DNA of 64,000 bases, from NCBI GenBank assembly GCA_965203605.1, contig OZ241902.1, positions 4,154,001 through 4,218,000 of the forward strand. The letters run 5' to 3'. Shown piece by piece: positions 29,556-38,829 of this stretch. The stretch's first letter is position 1, and each line of letters opens with the position of its first letter. This DNA is from JAPOUP01 sp965203605. Its GTDB lineage: Bacteria; Pseudomonadota; Alphaproteobacteria; Rhodobacterales; Rhodobacteraceae. Under the pieces are notes generated by a model. It made no database searches. It had not been told where the DNA came from and was given only the letters and a program-made list of their open reading frames with translations. Made by a program: the position numbers and the translations under genes.

Positions 29556-30542
29556 ATGCCTCAACAGCTTCTGTTTGCGTTTGAAGTGACCTTGAACGGC
29601 CTTATGGCCGGGGTGCTTTATGCGCTTGTGGCGCTGGGCTTCGTGCTGATCTACAAGGCTTCGGGCATATTCAACTATGCCCAAGGCGTCATGGCGCTCT
29701 TTGCCGCGCTGACACTTGTCGGCATCATGAACGGTGAGGTTCCGTTCGGGCATCTGATCAACGCCGCGTTCGGAACGAGTGTGCACCATTTTGGCTGGCA
29801 GGTTCCCGCCATTCCGGCCATCGCACTGACAATTGCGGTCATGATTGGCTTCGCATGGGCGGTCAACCATCTGGTACTCCGACACCTGGTGAACCAGGAT
29901 CCCATCATACTGTTCATGGCATCCATCGGTCTTGCCTATTTCCTGGAAGGATTTGGCGACCTTATGTGGGGCAGTGACATCAAGAAGCTCGATGTCGGAA
30001 TTCCGCAGGGCATCAACCTCTGGGTCGACACGGTGACGTTCGAGCGCTTTGGCTACGGGTTCTTCATCGACAATCTCGACATGGTGGCAACGCTGATCGC
30101 TGCGTTGCTGGTGACAGGTCTGGTGTTGTTTTCGCAGTACACGAAGCAGGGCCGGGCGCTGCGGGCGGTTGCGGATGACCATCAAGCGGCACTCTCGGTC
30201 GGTATTTCGCTCAAGTTCATCTGGGTGCTGGTCTGGTCGTTGGCCGGTTTCGTCGCACTGGTCGCCGGAATGATGTGGGGGGCCAAATCGGGCGTTCAGT
30301 TCTCCCTGTCGCTCATCGCGCTGAAAGCGCTTCCGGTTCTGATGCTTGGCGGCTTCACGTCGATACCCGGGGCGATCGTCGGCGGGCTGATCATCGGTGT
30401 CGGTGAGAAACTCTTCGAGTTTGCGGTAGGACCCCTGATCGGCGGCGCAACCGAAAACTGGTTCGCCTATGTGCTCGCTCTCCTGTTCCTGGTGTTTCGA
30501 CCTCAGGGCCTGTTCGGCGAAAAACTGATCGAAAGGGTGTGA
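29556..30542 (+). CDS. HAAT-family ABC transporter permease (LivH-like)
   Basis: Inner-membrane permease of the HAAT family, 328 residues, with about eight hydrophobic helices. GVLYALVALGFVLIYKASG and FNYAQGVMALFAA at the N-terminus and LKALPVLMLGGFTSIPGA near the C-terminus are the LivH signatures. GGAGG at 29546-29550 supports the ATG at 29556, with the adjacent ATG at 29553 as alternative. Second permease LivM follows after 117 bases. Confidence 0.93.
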   Translation: MPQQLLFAFEVTLNGLMAGVLYALVALGFVLIYKASGIFNYAQGVMALFAALTLVGIMNGEVPFGHLINAAFGTSVHHFGWQVPAIPAIALTIAVMIGFAWAVNHLVLRHLVNQDPIILFMASIGLAYFLEGFGDLMWGSDIKKLDVGIPQGINLWVDTVTFERFGYGFFIDNLDMVATLIAALLVTGLVLFSQYTKQGRALRAVADDHQAALSVGISLKFIWVLVWSLAGFVALVAGMMWGAKSGVQFSLSLIALKALPVLMLGGFTSIPGAIVGGLIIGVGEKLFEFAVGPLIGGATENWFAYVLALLFLVFRPQGLFGEKLIERV

Positions 30543-30659
30543 GCCATGGCAGGACTGAGTTTCCGGGGCGGGATCCATGCGTCCGGTCAGGATGTGCAGG
30601 CGGCGTCCAGTGCCGTGTGTTCCCAAGGATGGCGCGGCGGGGTGAGGGAGACCGGATAG

Positions 30660-31784
30660 ATGCTCTACCGTGAGGCAGGCGATTTCAAGACGACATATGT
30701 CGATGACGCGCAGACCTTTCCGATCGCCTTCGATCGTTATCGTTATTACGTTGTTCTTGTGGTGGCGTTCCTGATCATCCCGTTCTTCATCAACGACTAT
30801 TGGGCAAATGCGGTCTTGCTGCCGTTCCTGATCTACTCCATCGCGGCGATCGGATTGAATCTCCTGACGGGCTACTGTGGTCAGGTATCCTTGGGTACCG
30901 GGGGATTCATGGCAGTGGGTGCCTATGCCTGCTATAAGTTCATGACCGGGCTGGACATCTGGCTGATGGGCGTCGACGGGGAATGGGTGCGGTACGCGCT
31001 TCCGCCGATCAACATCTTTTTCTCGGTGATTCTGGCGGGATTCGTGACCGCTCTTGTCGGTACATTGTTTGGTCTTCCATCACTTCGGATCAAGGGGTTC
31101 TACCTTGCGGTCGCAACACTGGCGGCGCAGTTCTTTCTTGTTTGGGTCTTCAACAAGTGGGAGTGGACTTACAATTATTCGGCGTCTGGACAGATCAACG
31201 CCCCTACCCGAGATGTGTTTGGAATCGACGTAACCGGTCCGACCGCCCATGCCTGGGCGGCATATCTGTTCTGCCTGTTATTTGTCGTGGGCGCTGCGTG
31301 GTTGGCGAGAAACCTGACCCGCGGGTCCTTTGGGAGAAAGTGGATGGCGATCCGTGACATGGACATCGCCGCGGAGATCATCGGTGTCAATCCTCTCGCG
31401 GCGAAACTGTCCGCTTTCGCGGTCTCCTCCTTTCTTGTCGGAGTGTCGGGCGCCCTGTTTTTCAGCGTCTATCTGGGCGCGGTGGAAGTGGGTGAGGTAT
31501 TTGGTATCCAGAAGTCGTTTCTGGTGCTTTTCATGATCATAATTGGCGGACTGGGGTCCATCTTCGGCAGTTTCGCCGGTGCGGCGTTTCTGGTGCTGGG
31601 GCCGGTCTTCCTCAAGAATCTTCTGGTCGGCGGGCTTGGTTGGCCGACTGACGTCGCGGCACACATTGAGTTCATCCTTATCGGTGCCTTGATCGTGGTT
31701 TTCCTTGTCGCTGAGCCGCATGGTCTGGCGCAGCTCTGGCGCGTCGCGAAGGAGAAGCTGAGGCTTTGGCCATTCCCCTACTGA
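30660..31784 (+). CDS. HAAT-family ABC transporter permease (LivM-like)
   Basis: Second permease of the importer, 374 residues. LNLLTGYCGQVSLGTGGFMA is the LivM signature; FGLPSLRIKGFYLAVATLAA and GGLGSIFGSFAGAAFLVLGP follow. A hydrophilic N-terminal segment of about 30 residues precedes the first helix. The substrate-binding protein gene expected next is missing; instead unrelated and decayed sequence separates it from the livF-like gene at 34705. Confidence 0.93.
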   Translation: MLYREAGDFKTTYVDDAQTFPIAFDRYRYYVVLVVAFLIIPFFINDYWANAVLLPFLIYSIAAIGLNLLTGYCGQVSLGTGGFMAVGAYACYKFMTGLDIWLMGVDGEWVRYALPPINIFFSVILAGFVTALVGTLFGLPSLRIKGFYLAVATLAAQFFLVWVFNKWEWTYNYSASGQINAPTRDVFGIDVTGPTAHAWAAYLFCLLFVVGAAWLARNLTRGSFGRKWMAIRDMDIAAEIIGVNPLAAKLSAFAVSSFLVGVSGALFFSVYLGAVEVGEVFGIQKSFLVLFMIIIGGLGSIFGSFAGAAFLVLGPVFLKNLLVGGLGWPTDVAAHIEFILIGALIVVFLVAEPHGLAQLWRVAKEKLRLWPFPY

Positions 31785-31915
31785 GGTCTCCCATCTTCTG
31801 GAATCCGTGACTGCGTCGGGGTCGCATCTGCGGCAATCCCTTCCTCCACGCGTGGTGGGTCTTGCGCATTCCCTGTTGGTCTGCGATACCGTTCGGTGAG
31901 CAACGTGAGGTGGCC

Positions 31916-32227
31916 ATGTCGGCGCGCATCCACCAGCCCGCGAGGTCGGCGATGACCTCCGGCGCCGCCGGGACCCGGCGCTGGGTCCTTGAGTTCGTCC
32001 CCGGGTCCGCCGGGGAGCTGGACCCGCTGATGGGATGGACCGGCTCGGGCGACACCCGGTCGCAGGTCCGGCTGTCCTTCCCGAGCCGGGAGGCGGCCGA
32101 GGCCTTCGCCCGCGCGGGGGGCGTCGAGGTGTCGGTGAGCGGCCCGAAGCCGCGCGGTCCCGGCGTCCGGCCGCTCGGCTACGGCGGGAACTTCGCCGCC
32201 GACCGCCGCGTCGCGTGGACCCACTGA
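31916..32227 (+). CDS. ETC complex I subunit conserved-region (NDUFS4-like) protein
   Basis: Protein of 103 residues with the ETC complex I conserved-region domain related to mitochondrial NDUFS4, an accessory subunit of NADH:ubiquinone oxidoreductase found in alphaproteobacteria. Sequences ARIHQPARSAMTSG, RRWVLEF, DPLMGWTGSGDTRSQVRL and PLGYGGNFAADRRVAWTH match the family. The ATG at 31916 has GAGGTGG just upstream. It is followed 27 bases later by tRNA-Arg. Codon use here is more GC-rich than in the flanking transporter genes, and the gene is foreign to the transporter cluster. Confidence 0.88.
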   Translation: MSARIHQPARSAMTSGAAGTRRWVLEFVPGSAGELDPLMGWTGSGDTRSQVRLSFPSREAAEAFARAGGVEVSVSGPKPRGPGVRPLGYGGNFAADRRVAWTH

Positions 32228-32254
32228 GGCCCGCCTCCCGGCGCACCTGCCTGT

Positions 32255-32331
32255 GGCCCCTTAGCTCAACTGGATAGAGCGGCTGACTTCTAATCAGCAG
32301 GTTGAGGGTTCGAGTCCTTCAGGGGTCACCA
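32255..32331 (+). tRNA. tRNA-Arg (anticodon TCT)
   Basis: A complete cloverleaf of 77 bases with encoded CCA. The acceptor arms GGCCCCT and AGGGGTC pair, TAGCTCAACTGGATAGAGC forms the D arm, and the anticodon arm GCTGA-CTTCTAA-TCAGC places TCT at positions 34-36. GGTTCGAGTCC is the T-loop region. An integrase remnant begins about 60 bases downstream, making the 3' end a plausible old attachment site. Confidence 0.97.
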
Positions 32332-32389
32332 CTTATCATGATATATCCCGTCTTATCGGTAGCTTGTCTTTGAATTGCGCTCGCTGGTC

Positions 32390-32582
32390 GGGCGGGCCAT
32401 GAGTTTGTCAATGGCGGAATCAGTCATGCGTTCGAGGTCCGCAGCTTCGGCGAGGCGGTACGCAAAGACCTTTCCAGGACCATGGGCAGAGCACTGGGGC
32501 AGTTTGGCGCGTTTGGCCCAGCGCTGCATGAGATTGCCCAGACCTCACGCCGAGCGTATGCCGCCCTTCCAGACGAAGAAAA
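32390..32582 (-). pseudogene. Tyrosine-recombinase (phage integrase) C-terminal remnant
   Basis: The minus strand reads GLGNLMQRWAKRAKLPQCSA followed by HGPGKVFAYRLAEA, which matches the end of phage-type integrases where CSAHGLRK-A-RLAEAG is expected. The catalytic arginine of HGLRK is replaced (HGPGK), an in-frame stop interrupts the segment just before GLGN, and the rest of the gene is missing. Its position next to tRNA-Arg suggests an old integrative element. No clear second copy of the tRNA 3' end was found. Confidence 0.6.
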
Positions 32583-32722
32583 GAGGCGGCAATCCTGCAG
32601 AAGTGCGCTGGCCACATCGGCCGGGTCGGGATGGAGCGGAAGACAGGAACTGCATTCCAACCCAAGTGCGTCAACGTCCGGGAGTAAAGGGCACAGTGAA
32701 ATCTGCCCGCTCGATTCGGGCG

Positions 32723-33473
32723 TTACCAGTCAATCCCAAAGCGCTCTTTCATTGACGCCGTCTTTGCCCATGTCTCGCCGGGAATTCTCACTACCAAATC
32801 ACCGATTATCCTCTGGATAGCGTCAGTGGTCGCCGTTTCAGCGATCGTTTCGGCTTCCGCCGCAGGCAGCAAAGGGCGCAGGTCCAGGAGGAGAAGTGGA
32901 TTTGCCAGCTTGGCAAAAAGACGTTGCTCGATCCGCGCCTGCGAGATCCTTTGCCCATCAAAGGCAAGGTAGCGCAGGAACGGCGCCACCAGCCTGTCGG
33001 GATCGAGATCTTCGAAGACCTGAAGGCCACGGGCCAGATCAAAAGGATCCCGTCCTTTGTCGCGTTGCAAAAGAGCGCGGAGTTTTGTTGCAAGCATCTC
33101 TTTCCGGGTGAAGGTCAGGATCGTGGCCCTACCTTCGAACCATGGATTGTCGACGCCGAAGGGTAACCCAGCGACGCCATCGAATGCCTCGACCTCACGC
33201 GTGTTGATCTCGAGCTTCAGATGAATGGGTAAATCACTGCCGTTTTCGGTATCGATACGGAACAGAAGCTTTGGAGCGACCGGATTCTGATCAAACTTCG
33301 CCGGGCCCAGCCAGGCTTACAATGCTACGCGGAGTCGGTCCAGGATAGGCCCGATCGGTCCGTCCGACTTTCGAGCAATGTCGATATCCTCTGAATGACG
33401 AAGCGGTTTGGGAAAGTGCAATTTGTTGAGTGCGGTCCCGCCTCGAAGAGGTGACCCGTCTGTCGTGCGCATT
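32723..33473 (-). pseudogene. AbiEii/AbiGii-type nucleotidyltransferase toxin remnant
   Basis: Broken gene for an AbiEii-family nucleotidyltransferase, the toxin half of a type IV toxin-antitoxin/abortive-infection pair. Recognisable sequences are LRGGTALNKLHF and HSEDIDIA (the nucleotidyltransferase core with catalytic aspartates), then LLFRIDTENG, IKLEIN-type HLKLEINTREV, EMLATKLRALLQRDKGRDPFD and LARGLQVF. The first part is separated by a one-base shift near 33421, and a TAA at 33317-33319 interrupts the frame later. The N-terminal region and any antitoxin gene are absent. Confidence 0.75.
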
Positions 33474-33531
33474 ATGGTGCCAATCGGCTAGCTGGCGGCG
33501 ACAGTCCATTTGATGAAGAGAGGGAATTAGC

Positions 33532-33660
33532 ATGCCCGAGGGCTGCTGCTACCTGACCCGGGAGGGCAGGTGCCAGATCCACGCGCTGAAAGAGAGCGGG
33601 TTCTCGGATCTGGCTATAGCCTGATGGCCAGGCCGGTCTTGACAGAGACCACCAAGGGAC
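33532..33660 (+). pseudogene. IS30-family transposase N-terminal remnant
   Basis: From ATG 33532 the frame reads YLTREGRCQIHALKESGFSD, resembling the N-terminal helix-turn-helix of IS30-type transposases (LT-EERCQIYAL--GFSQ). It stops after 30 codons and the remaining sequence is degenerate. No terminal repeats could be assigned. Confidence 0.45.
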
Positions 33661-33679
33661 ACTTCCGAGCCTCGCCCGA

Positions 33680-34280
33680 CGGTGCGCAAGATGCCAAGGG
33701 GCCGGTTCGGCGAAGAATGCTTGGCTGGCGATATGCTGGCTGAACGACGGCTCCGGTTGGAGTATCGCAACCATGTCCGGAGCTACGATTTCGTGCATTG
33801 CTGGACAGATGACGGGAAGGCGCTCCGGACGCTGAGCATCCTCTATGGGTTCAGCCGGGAATGCTTGGCAATCAAAGTCGAGCGGAGGTTCAACGGCAAT
33901 GGCGTGATCCGTGCCTTGAGCGACATGCTCATCCTGTGCGTGGCTTACCGGCCTTCATCCGGTTGGACAATGGCCTGGAGTTCGTGGCGCAGGTGGTTCG
34001 GGACCGGATCGTTGCCGTCGGTGCCAGGACAGCCTAAATCGAGCCAGGGCCACCTCGGGAGAACGGCTACTGCGGGAGTTTCAGTGTCCGGTTTCGCGAT
34101 GAGCCGCCCGACGGCGAGATCTTGAACAGCCTCGAAGAGGTCCAAATCCTGATTGAACAATGGAGGAGACACTACAAAAGGGAACGGAACCAAAATGCTT
34201 TGGGCTAGCGCCCACCCGCTTCGGAAACCATTGTACGGATAGACCCCGGCCGGATCATGCACCAACACTCAAGCCGGACC
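33680..34280 (+). pseudogene. IS3-family transposase remnant
   Basis: Catalytic region of an IS3-type transposase spread over at least two frames. RNHVRSYDFVHCWTDDGKAL with the first aspartate and FSRECLAIKVERR lie in one frame. RLDNGLEFVAQVVRD (second aspartate), NGYCGSF and LIEQWRRHYKRERNQNALG lie in another, each broken by stops. The C-terminal TLKPDHF-type tail is also visible around 34270. Clearly inactive. It adjoins the IS30-like remnant and lies just upstream of the livF-like gene. Confidence 0.68.
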
Positions 34281-34704
34281 ATTTCAGAGGTGATGTTCAA
34301 TATCTCGAATCCCGATCGGATGAGCTGCGGGCGCCCCCTGCAACGGGAGGCTCTCTGACATGCTCTGAGTCCCATGATAGGACCGATCGGAAATTCGCGC
34401 ACCGAAATGGAAGGTTGTTTCAATGACCTTGAGATATTGCCTGGAAGTTCTGCCTGATCAGGGTTCGATTCAGGTTGTTGACGCGACAAAATTAAACCAT
34501 ATCTGGATCTGGAGTTTCCGCGCCACGGCTGCAGGACTGGAAACGATGGTGGAACGGCATTCCAGCCGAATCCCGGAGAGGGTTCGAATTCCCAGATATC
34601 CTGGCGCTGGCCAATGCAGCCTTGGGATCTGGGGATCTTGCAGACTCTGGCAGCTCTGGAGCGTTGCTGCAGGTTAGGGCAAGACCATCGGGATTGGAGG
34701 ATCG

Positions 34705-35529
34705 ATGCTGGACTCGCGACACACCGGGGAAACCCTGCTTGAGGTCAACAACATTGAAGTGATCTACAACCACGTGATTCTCGTGCTGCGAGGGGTTAGC
34801 CTGACAGTGCCGAAAGGTGGGATCACAGCGCTTCTGGGAGGCAATGGTGCCGGCAAGACCACTACGCTGAAGGCTATATCCAATCTACTGCGGTCGGAAC
34901 GAGGTGAGGTCACCAAAGGAACCATCACCTACCGGGGCAGGCAGGTGGCCCACAGCGATCCTACTGAACTGGTGAAGAGCGGCGTGATTCAGGTGATGGA
35001 GGGCCGTCACTGTTTCGAACATCTGACGGTCGAGGAAAACCTGCTGACTGGCGCGTATGCAAGGCGGGACGGCCGTAATGCGGTCGCTCAGGACCTTGAG
35101 ATGGTCTACGGTTATTTCCCACGGCTCTTCGAACGCCGAAAGAGCCAGGCAGGCTATACGTCAGGTGGCGAACAGCAGATGGCGGCGATCGGGCGCGCAC
35201 TTATGTCGAGGCCTGAAACGGTTCTGCTGGACGAGCCGTCGATGGGGCTTGCCCCTCGCATTGTCGAAGAGATTTTCGGAATCGTGAGGAATCTCAATGA
35301 AAGGGAAGGAGTCAGCTTCCTTCTGGCCGAACAGAACACGAATGTCGCATTACGCTTCGCGCATTACGGCTATATCCTTGAATCGGGTAGGGTCGTGATG
35401 GACGGACCCGCTGAAGAGCTCCGCGAGAATCCTGACGTAAAGGAGTTCTACCTTGGACTTTCGGAAGAGGGGCGGAAGAGCTACCGTGACGTCCGCAGTT
35501 ACCGTCGGCGCAAGCGCTGGCTCAGCTAA
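34705..35529 (+). CDS. HAAT-family ABC transporter ATP-binding protein (LivF-like)
   Basis: Second ATP-binding subunit of the importer, 274 residues. Walker A LLGGNGAGKTTT, VIQVMEGRHCFEHLTVEENL, signature YTSGGEQQMAAIGRAL, Walker B VLLDEPSMGL and H-loop LLAEQNTNVA. The C-terminal arginine-rich extension (RSYRRRKRW) is seen in members of this cluster type. GGAGG lies eight bases before the ATG. It is separated from livG-H-M by nearly 3 kb of unrelated and decayed sequence. Confidence 0.93.
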   Translation: MLDSRHTGETLLEVNNIEVIYNHVILVLRGVSLTVPKGGITALLGGNGAGKTTTLKAISNLLRSERGEVTKGTITYRGRQVAHSDPTELVKSGVIQVMEGRHCFEHLTVEENLLTGAYARRDGRNAVAQDLEMVYGYFPRLFERRKSQAGYTSGGEQQMAAIGRALMSRPETVLLDEPSMGLAPRIVEEIFGIVRNLNEREGVSFLLAEQNTNVALRFAHYGYILESGRVVMDGPAEELRENPDVKEFYLGLSEEGRKSYRDVRSYRRRKRWLS

Positions 35530-35573
35530 GCGTGCCTGAATTTTCAGGACTGTTGGCCACGCCACCCGCTGCA

Positions 35574-36428
35574 TCATTGCCGTATGGCTTCTGTCCTAAG
35601 CTCATCGATCCTGGCCAGGGCGTCGTTGCGGGTGCTCCGGATGTTGGGTTGGAACCCTTGGGATTCGGCGCGAAGTCGGATGTCCGTTTCGGTCCTCGAA
35701 CCCGTCTCGTAACGCACTGTTCCCAGCGAGCCCCCGAGGTTCAGCTCCTTTCCCCGCCGCGCCCATTGAACCCACGCCGCCGGCTCGATCCGGCAGTTGT
35801 TATAGTTGATCAGGAAGTACCAACGTCGCCCTGTCTCCTCGATCCGCCGCTCAAGGTAGTCGATGAGGTCGTCGACATCACGGCTGTGCTGCAGCCGGAG
35901 GTCGGTCAGATCAATGTCCATGATCTCGACGTCCTCGATGAACCTTACGCGCGGCTCAAAGTCGGCAAGAGTGTAGTTGGGCTTATGAACAATCTTCCTG
36001 CGGCGTTTGGACGGCAGCGATTTGAGCCGTTCAATCGCGCTCTCCCGGTCGGAAAAGAGATTGGCGTCGAAATTCTCGGTTCCAGCATCACGCTCTATCT
36101 GGCGGCGTGTCTCTTCCGAAGCGTCGCAGCGTACCGTGCCCATCGAATGGGCGATGTTCAGCAATTTGCCGCGGCGCGAAAAGGCCATCCACGCCGCCGG
36201 GTCAATGCGGCTGCCGGAATAGTTGATCAGAAAGAACCACCACTCTTCTCCCGTCTTTCCGAGGCGCTCTTCAATCTGGTCGTAGAGTGCGTTGACTCCT
36301 GCCGAATCGGAAAGATGAAGATCGGACAGATCCACTTCCATGACCTGAAGATCCTCATGGAACCGGATCCTTCCACTGTATTCCGCATTTTCCACGGCTC
36401 GCTGGCGTTCAAGATCAGAATTCCCCAT
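35574..36428 (-). CDS. Protein of unknown function with two tandem repeats
   Basis: Protein of 284 residues made of two copies of a roughly 110-residue unit (about 19-130 and 158-280). Shared positions include R-RF-ED---M--DL-DL-L, W-FLINY---RI-PAAW, RRGK-LN---S-GTVR and a C-terminal helix. The two halves are joined by a basic linker (PSKRRRKIVHK). The alternating pattern suggests an alpha/beta fold; I do not recognise the family. The ATG at 36428 follows AAGGAG. It lies on the opposite strand between the livF-like and paaK-like genes. No signal peptide or membrane segment. Confidence 0.75.
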   Translation of the reverse strand: MGNSDLERQRAVENAEYSGRIRFHEDLQVMEVDLSDLHLSDSAGVNALYDQIEERLGKTGEEWWFFLINYSGSRIDPAAWMAFSRRGKLLNIAHSMGTVRCDASEETRRQIERDAGTENFDANLFSDRESAIERLKSLPSKRRRKIVHKPNYTLADFEPRVRFIEDVEIMDIDLTDLRLQHSRDVDDLIDYLERRIEETGRRWYFLINYNNCRIEPAAWVQWARRGKELNLGGSLGTVRYETGSRTETDIRLRAESQGFQPNIRSTRNDALARIDELRTEAIRQ

Positions 36429-36567
36429 GTAACCGCCACTCCTTCCATTGTGGGTGGATTGTTTCCGCAATCCGGTTCAAATGGATCGGTAAACAGTATA
36501 CAATTGTCTACAATGTCGCTGCGTCAACTAGGCGCTATGACCTGCGCCTGCTGATGGGAGCCAAGAG

Positions 36568-37791
36568 ATGACGGCATATTTCGACGATCTGGAAACACGC
36601 AGCGCGGACCAACGCGCAGCCGACCTCGCCCGCGACCTTCCCAGGAGAATCGCGGCGGCAAGAAACGGCGCCCCAGCACTGGCGAACAGCCTCGCCGAAA
36701 TCGACCCGGCTGCAGTCACGGATCGAGATGCGCTCTCGAAACTTCCTCTGATTCGAAAATCAGAGATCCTGAGAGCGCAGGCCGCAAACCCGCCATTCGG
36801 TGGCTTCGCAACCTTAGCCCCGAACGGATTCGACCATCTTTTCCAGTCCCCGGGTCCGATTTACGAGCCCGGCAAACTGGAAGCGGACTGGTTTCGGATG
36901 GGCCGGTTCCTGACCGCGGTAGGGATTGGTAAGGGAGATATAGTCCAGAACTGCTTTTCCTATCACATGACACCTGCCGGGATGATGTTCGAGAGCGGGG
37001 CCCGCGCCGTGGGAGCATCGGTCTTTCCGGCAGGAACTGGTCAGACCGAGCTGCAGGTTCAGGCGGCAGCGGCTCTTGGCGTCACTGCCTATGCGGGCAC
37101 TCCCGACTATCTGAAGACGATACTGGACAGGGCACGCGACCTGCATGTCCGGCTGCGGATAGCCAAGGCTGTCGTTGGAGGCGGCGCTCTCTTTCCCTCG
37201 CTCCGGAGCGAGTATTCCGACCATGGAATCACCTGCCTGCAGTGCTACGGGACCGCCGATCTTGGAAACGTTGCATACGAGAGCCCGGCGATGGAGGGCT
37301 TGATTGTCGACGAAGGAGTGATTGTTGAGATCGTGACTCCCGGTACCGGGAGCCCGGTTCCGGACGGCGAGGTTGGCGAGATCGTCGTCACTACCCTCAA
37401 CCCAGACTACCCTTTGATTCGGTTTGCGACAGGCGACCTGTCGGCGGTGCTTCCTGGCGAATCACCCTGCGGGCGCACCAACATGAGAATTCGGGGCTGG
37501 CTCGGGCGGGCTGACCAAACGGCAAAGATAAAGGGAATGTTCGTCCGGCCGGAACAGGTCGCTGCCTTTGTAGCGCGCCATGATGAAGTTTCCCGAGCGC
37601 GAGTGGTTGTCAGCCGCGCTGGCAATCGGGATGTCATGGTCGTACGGGTGGAGTCCGACGGTGGCGACCCGGCCCGCTACGAGGCTTCAGTCGTCGAGAC
37701 GCTTAGGCTAAGGGGGCAGGTGGAAACTGTCCCAAAGGGAACGCTGCCCAATGACGGGAAGGTGATCGAGGATCAAAGGGACTACAATTGA
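36568..37791 (+). CDS. Phenylacetate-CoA ligase-family (PaaK-like) protein
   Basis: ANL-superfamily ligase of the phenylacetate-CoA ligase group, 407 residues. YFDDLETRSADQR at the start, NCFSYHMTPAGMMFESGARA, CLQCYGTADLGNVAYE and RIRGWLGRADQTAKIKGMFV are typical; the last is the C-terminal hinge and coenzyme A region. It is the distal member of the acyl-CoA ligase and HAAT-transporter cluster, supporting import and CoA activation of an aromatic or other carboxylic acid. Substrate unproven. Confidence 0.87.
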   Translation: MTAYFDDLETRSADQRAADLARDLPRRIAAARNGAPALANSLAEIDPAAVTDRDALSKLPLIRKSEILRAQAANPPFGGFATLAPNGFDHLFQSPGPIYEPGKLEADWFRMGRFLTAVGIGKGDIVQNCFSYHMTPAGMMFESGARAVGASVFPAGTGQTELQVQAAAALGVTAYAGTPDYLKTILDRARDLHVRLRIAKAVVGGGALFPSLRSEYSDHGITCLQCYGTADLGNVAYESPAMEGLIVDEGVIVEIVTPGTGSPVPDGEVGEIVVTTLNPDYPLIRFATGDLSAVLPGESPCGRTNMRIRGWLGRADQTAKIKGMFVRPEQVAAFVARHDEVSRARVVVSRAGNRDVMVVRVESDGGDPARYEASVVETLRLRGQVETVPKGTLPNDGKVIEDQRDYN

Positions 37792-38172
37792 CCGGCAAAG
37801 CTGCGGAGCCCCCGCAACGCGGTCACACCCGCAGAACCGGAAAAGGATCAGCTTCTGCATTCAGTGCGCGTGGAATGGGAGAGTGTTTCGCAGTCGAACC
37901 CCCTGCAAAGGCAGAGTCGGACTTGCCTGCGTTGGAACATCCAGATATCCAATCCCGGTTGGGGCCAGATCCCTGATCCAGCCTCGACAATCATGTCGGA
38001 AAGCTCCCAAATGGCTGGAAGAACTCCCTTACACCGATCATCGCGGGCTTCAACAGTTCCGATGGCTTCGGCAATGTTGGAGCCTGTGGAAACGTCTTGC
38101 CGGACCAACAAGGCGGGACTCTCCCTTGGTTGGAACGTCAACCCAGGGAATAGGAGAGGAAGCGCTCGAAAT
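37792..38172. other. Intergenic region between convergent genes
   Basis: These 381 bases lie between the PaaK-like gene and the convergent aldolase gene. I see no gene, RNA or clear terminator. Confidence 0.5.
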
Positions 38173-38829
38173 TCACGAGTTCGAGACATCGGGAAGCGAA
38201 TGTGCGATTTCCATAGCCTGCCGGGTCAACTCGGCAACCGAGTCAAAGTCCTTTTCGGCGATCATTCCCTTTGTGACCATCCATGATCCCCCGCAGGCAA
38301 TGACGTTGTCCAAAGAGAGGTAATCCGCTAGGTTCGCCGGTCCAATTCCACCTGTCGGAACGAACCGAATATCCTGATATGGACCGGAAAGCGCCTTAAG
38401 CATCGTCCGTCCTCCGCTGGCCTCGGCTGGAAAGAACTTCAGCAACCGAGGCCCGAAACCCATCGCCATCTCAATCTGTGTAGGGTTGTTCACTCCGGGT
38501 ATGATTGGAATTCGGTGTTTCAGCGCAGCATTCACCACTTTTGGATTGAAGCCCGGTGTGACGATAAACGAGGCACCAGCGTCCACAGCCTGGCTAACCT
38601 GCTGTGATGTCAGGATTGTTCCCGCACCGACCAGCATGGCAGGCCGCTCCCGTCTGATGCGCCCGATTGACTCAATGGCCGCGTCCGTCCGGAAGGTGAT
38701 CTCGGCGAGCGGCAGGCCACCGCTCGTGAGAGCGTCACATAGAGGAAGCGCATCTTCGGCGTCTTCAAGGACAACGACAGGGACAATTCGCAGCGCCGTC
38801 ACCCGTTCTTCAAGGTCATCCACCGCCAA
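38173..38829 (-). CDS. eda: KDPG/KHG aldolase
   Basis: 2-dehydro-3-deoxy-phosphogluconate/4-hydroxy-2-oxoglutarate aldolase, 218 residues, a class I lyase of the Entner-Doudoroff route. RIVPVVVLEDAEDALPL, LAEITFRTDAA with the active-site glutamate/threonine region, MLVGAGTIL, FIVTPGFNP and the Schiff-base lysine in RLLKFFPAEASGG are all present. FVPTGGI follows. It is a different paralogue from the dgoA copy at 5.6-6.2 kb and is not linked here to a 6-phosphogluconate dehydratase. Confidence 0.92.
   Translation of the reverse strand: MAVDDLEERVTALRIVPVVVLEDAEDALPLCDALTSGGLPLAEITFRTDAAIESIGRIRRERPAMLVGAGTILTSQQVSQAVDAGASFIVTPGFNPKVVNAALKHRIPIIPGVNNPTQIEMAMGFGPRLLKFFPAEASGGRTMLKALSGPYQDIRFVPTGGIGPANLADYLSLDNVIACGGSWMVTKGMIAEKDFDSVAELTRQAMEIAHSLPDVSNS

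Noticed and set aside
29481..30626. A 381-codon minus-strand open frame
   Set aside because: It lies antisense to the LivH-like permease gene, is rich in His, Gln and Arg and matches nothing; a shadow of the real gene.
31278..32246. A 322-codon minus-strand open frame
   Set aside because: Antisense to the LivM-like permease and the ETC complex I protein, arginine-rich low-complexity composition, no family.
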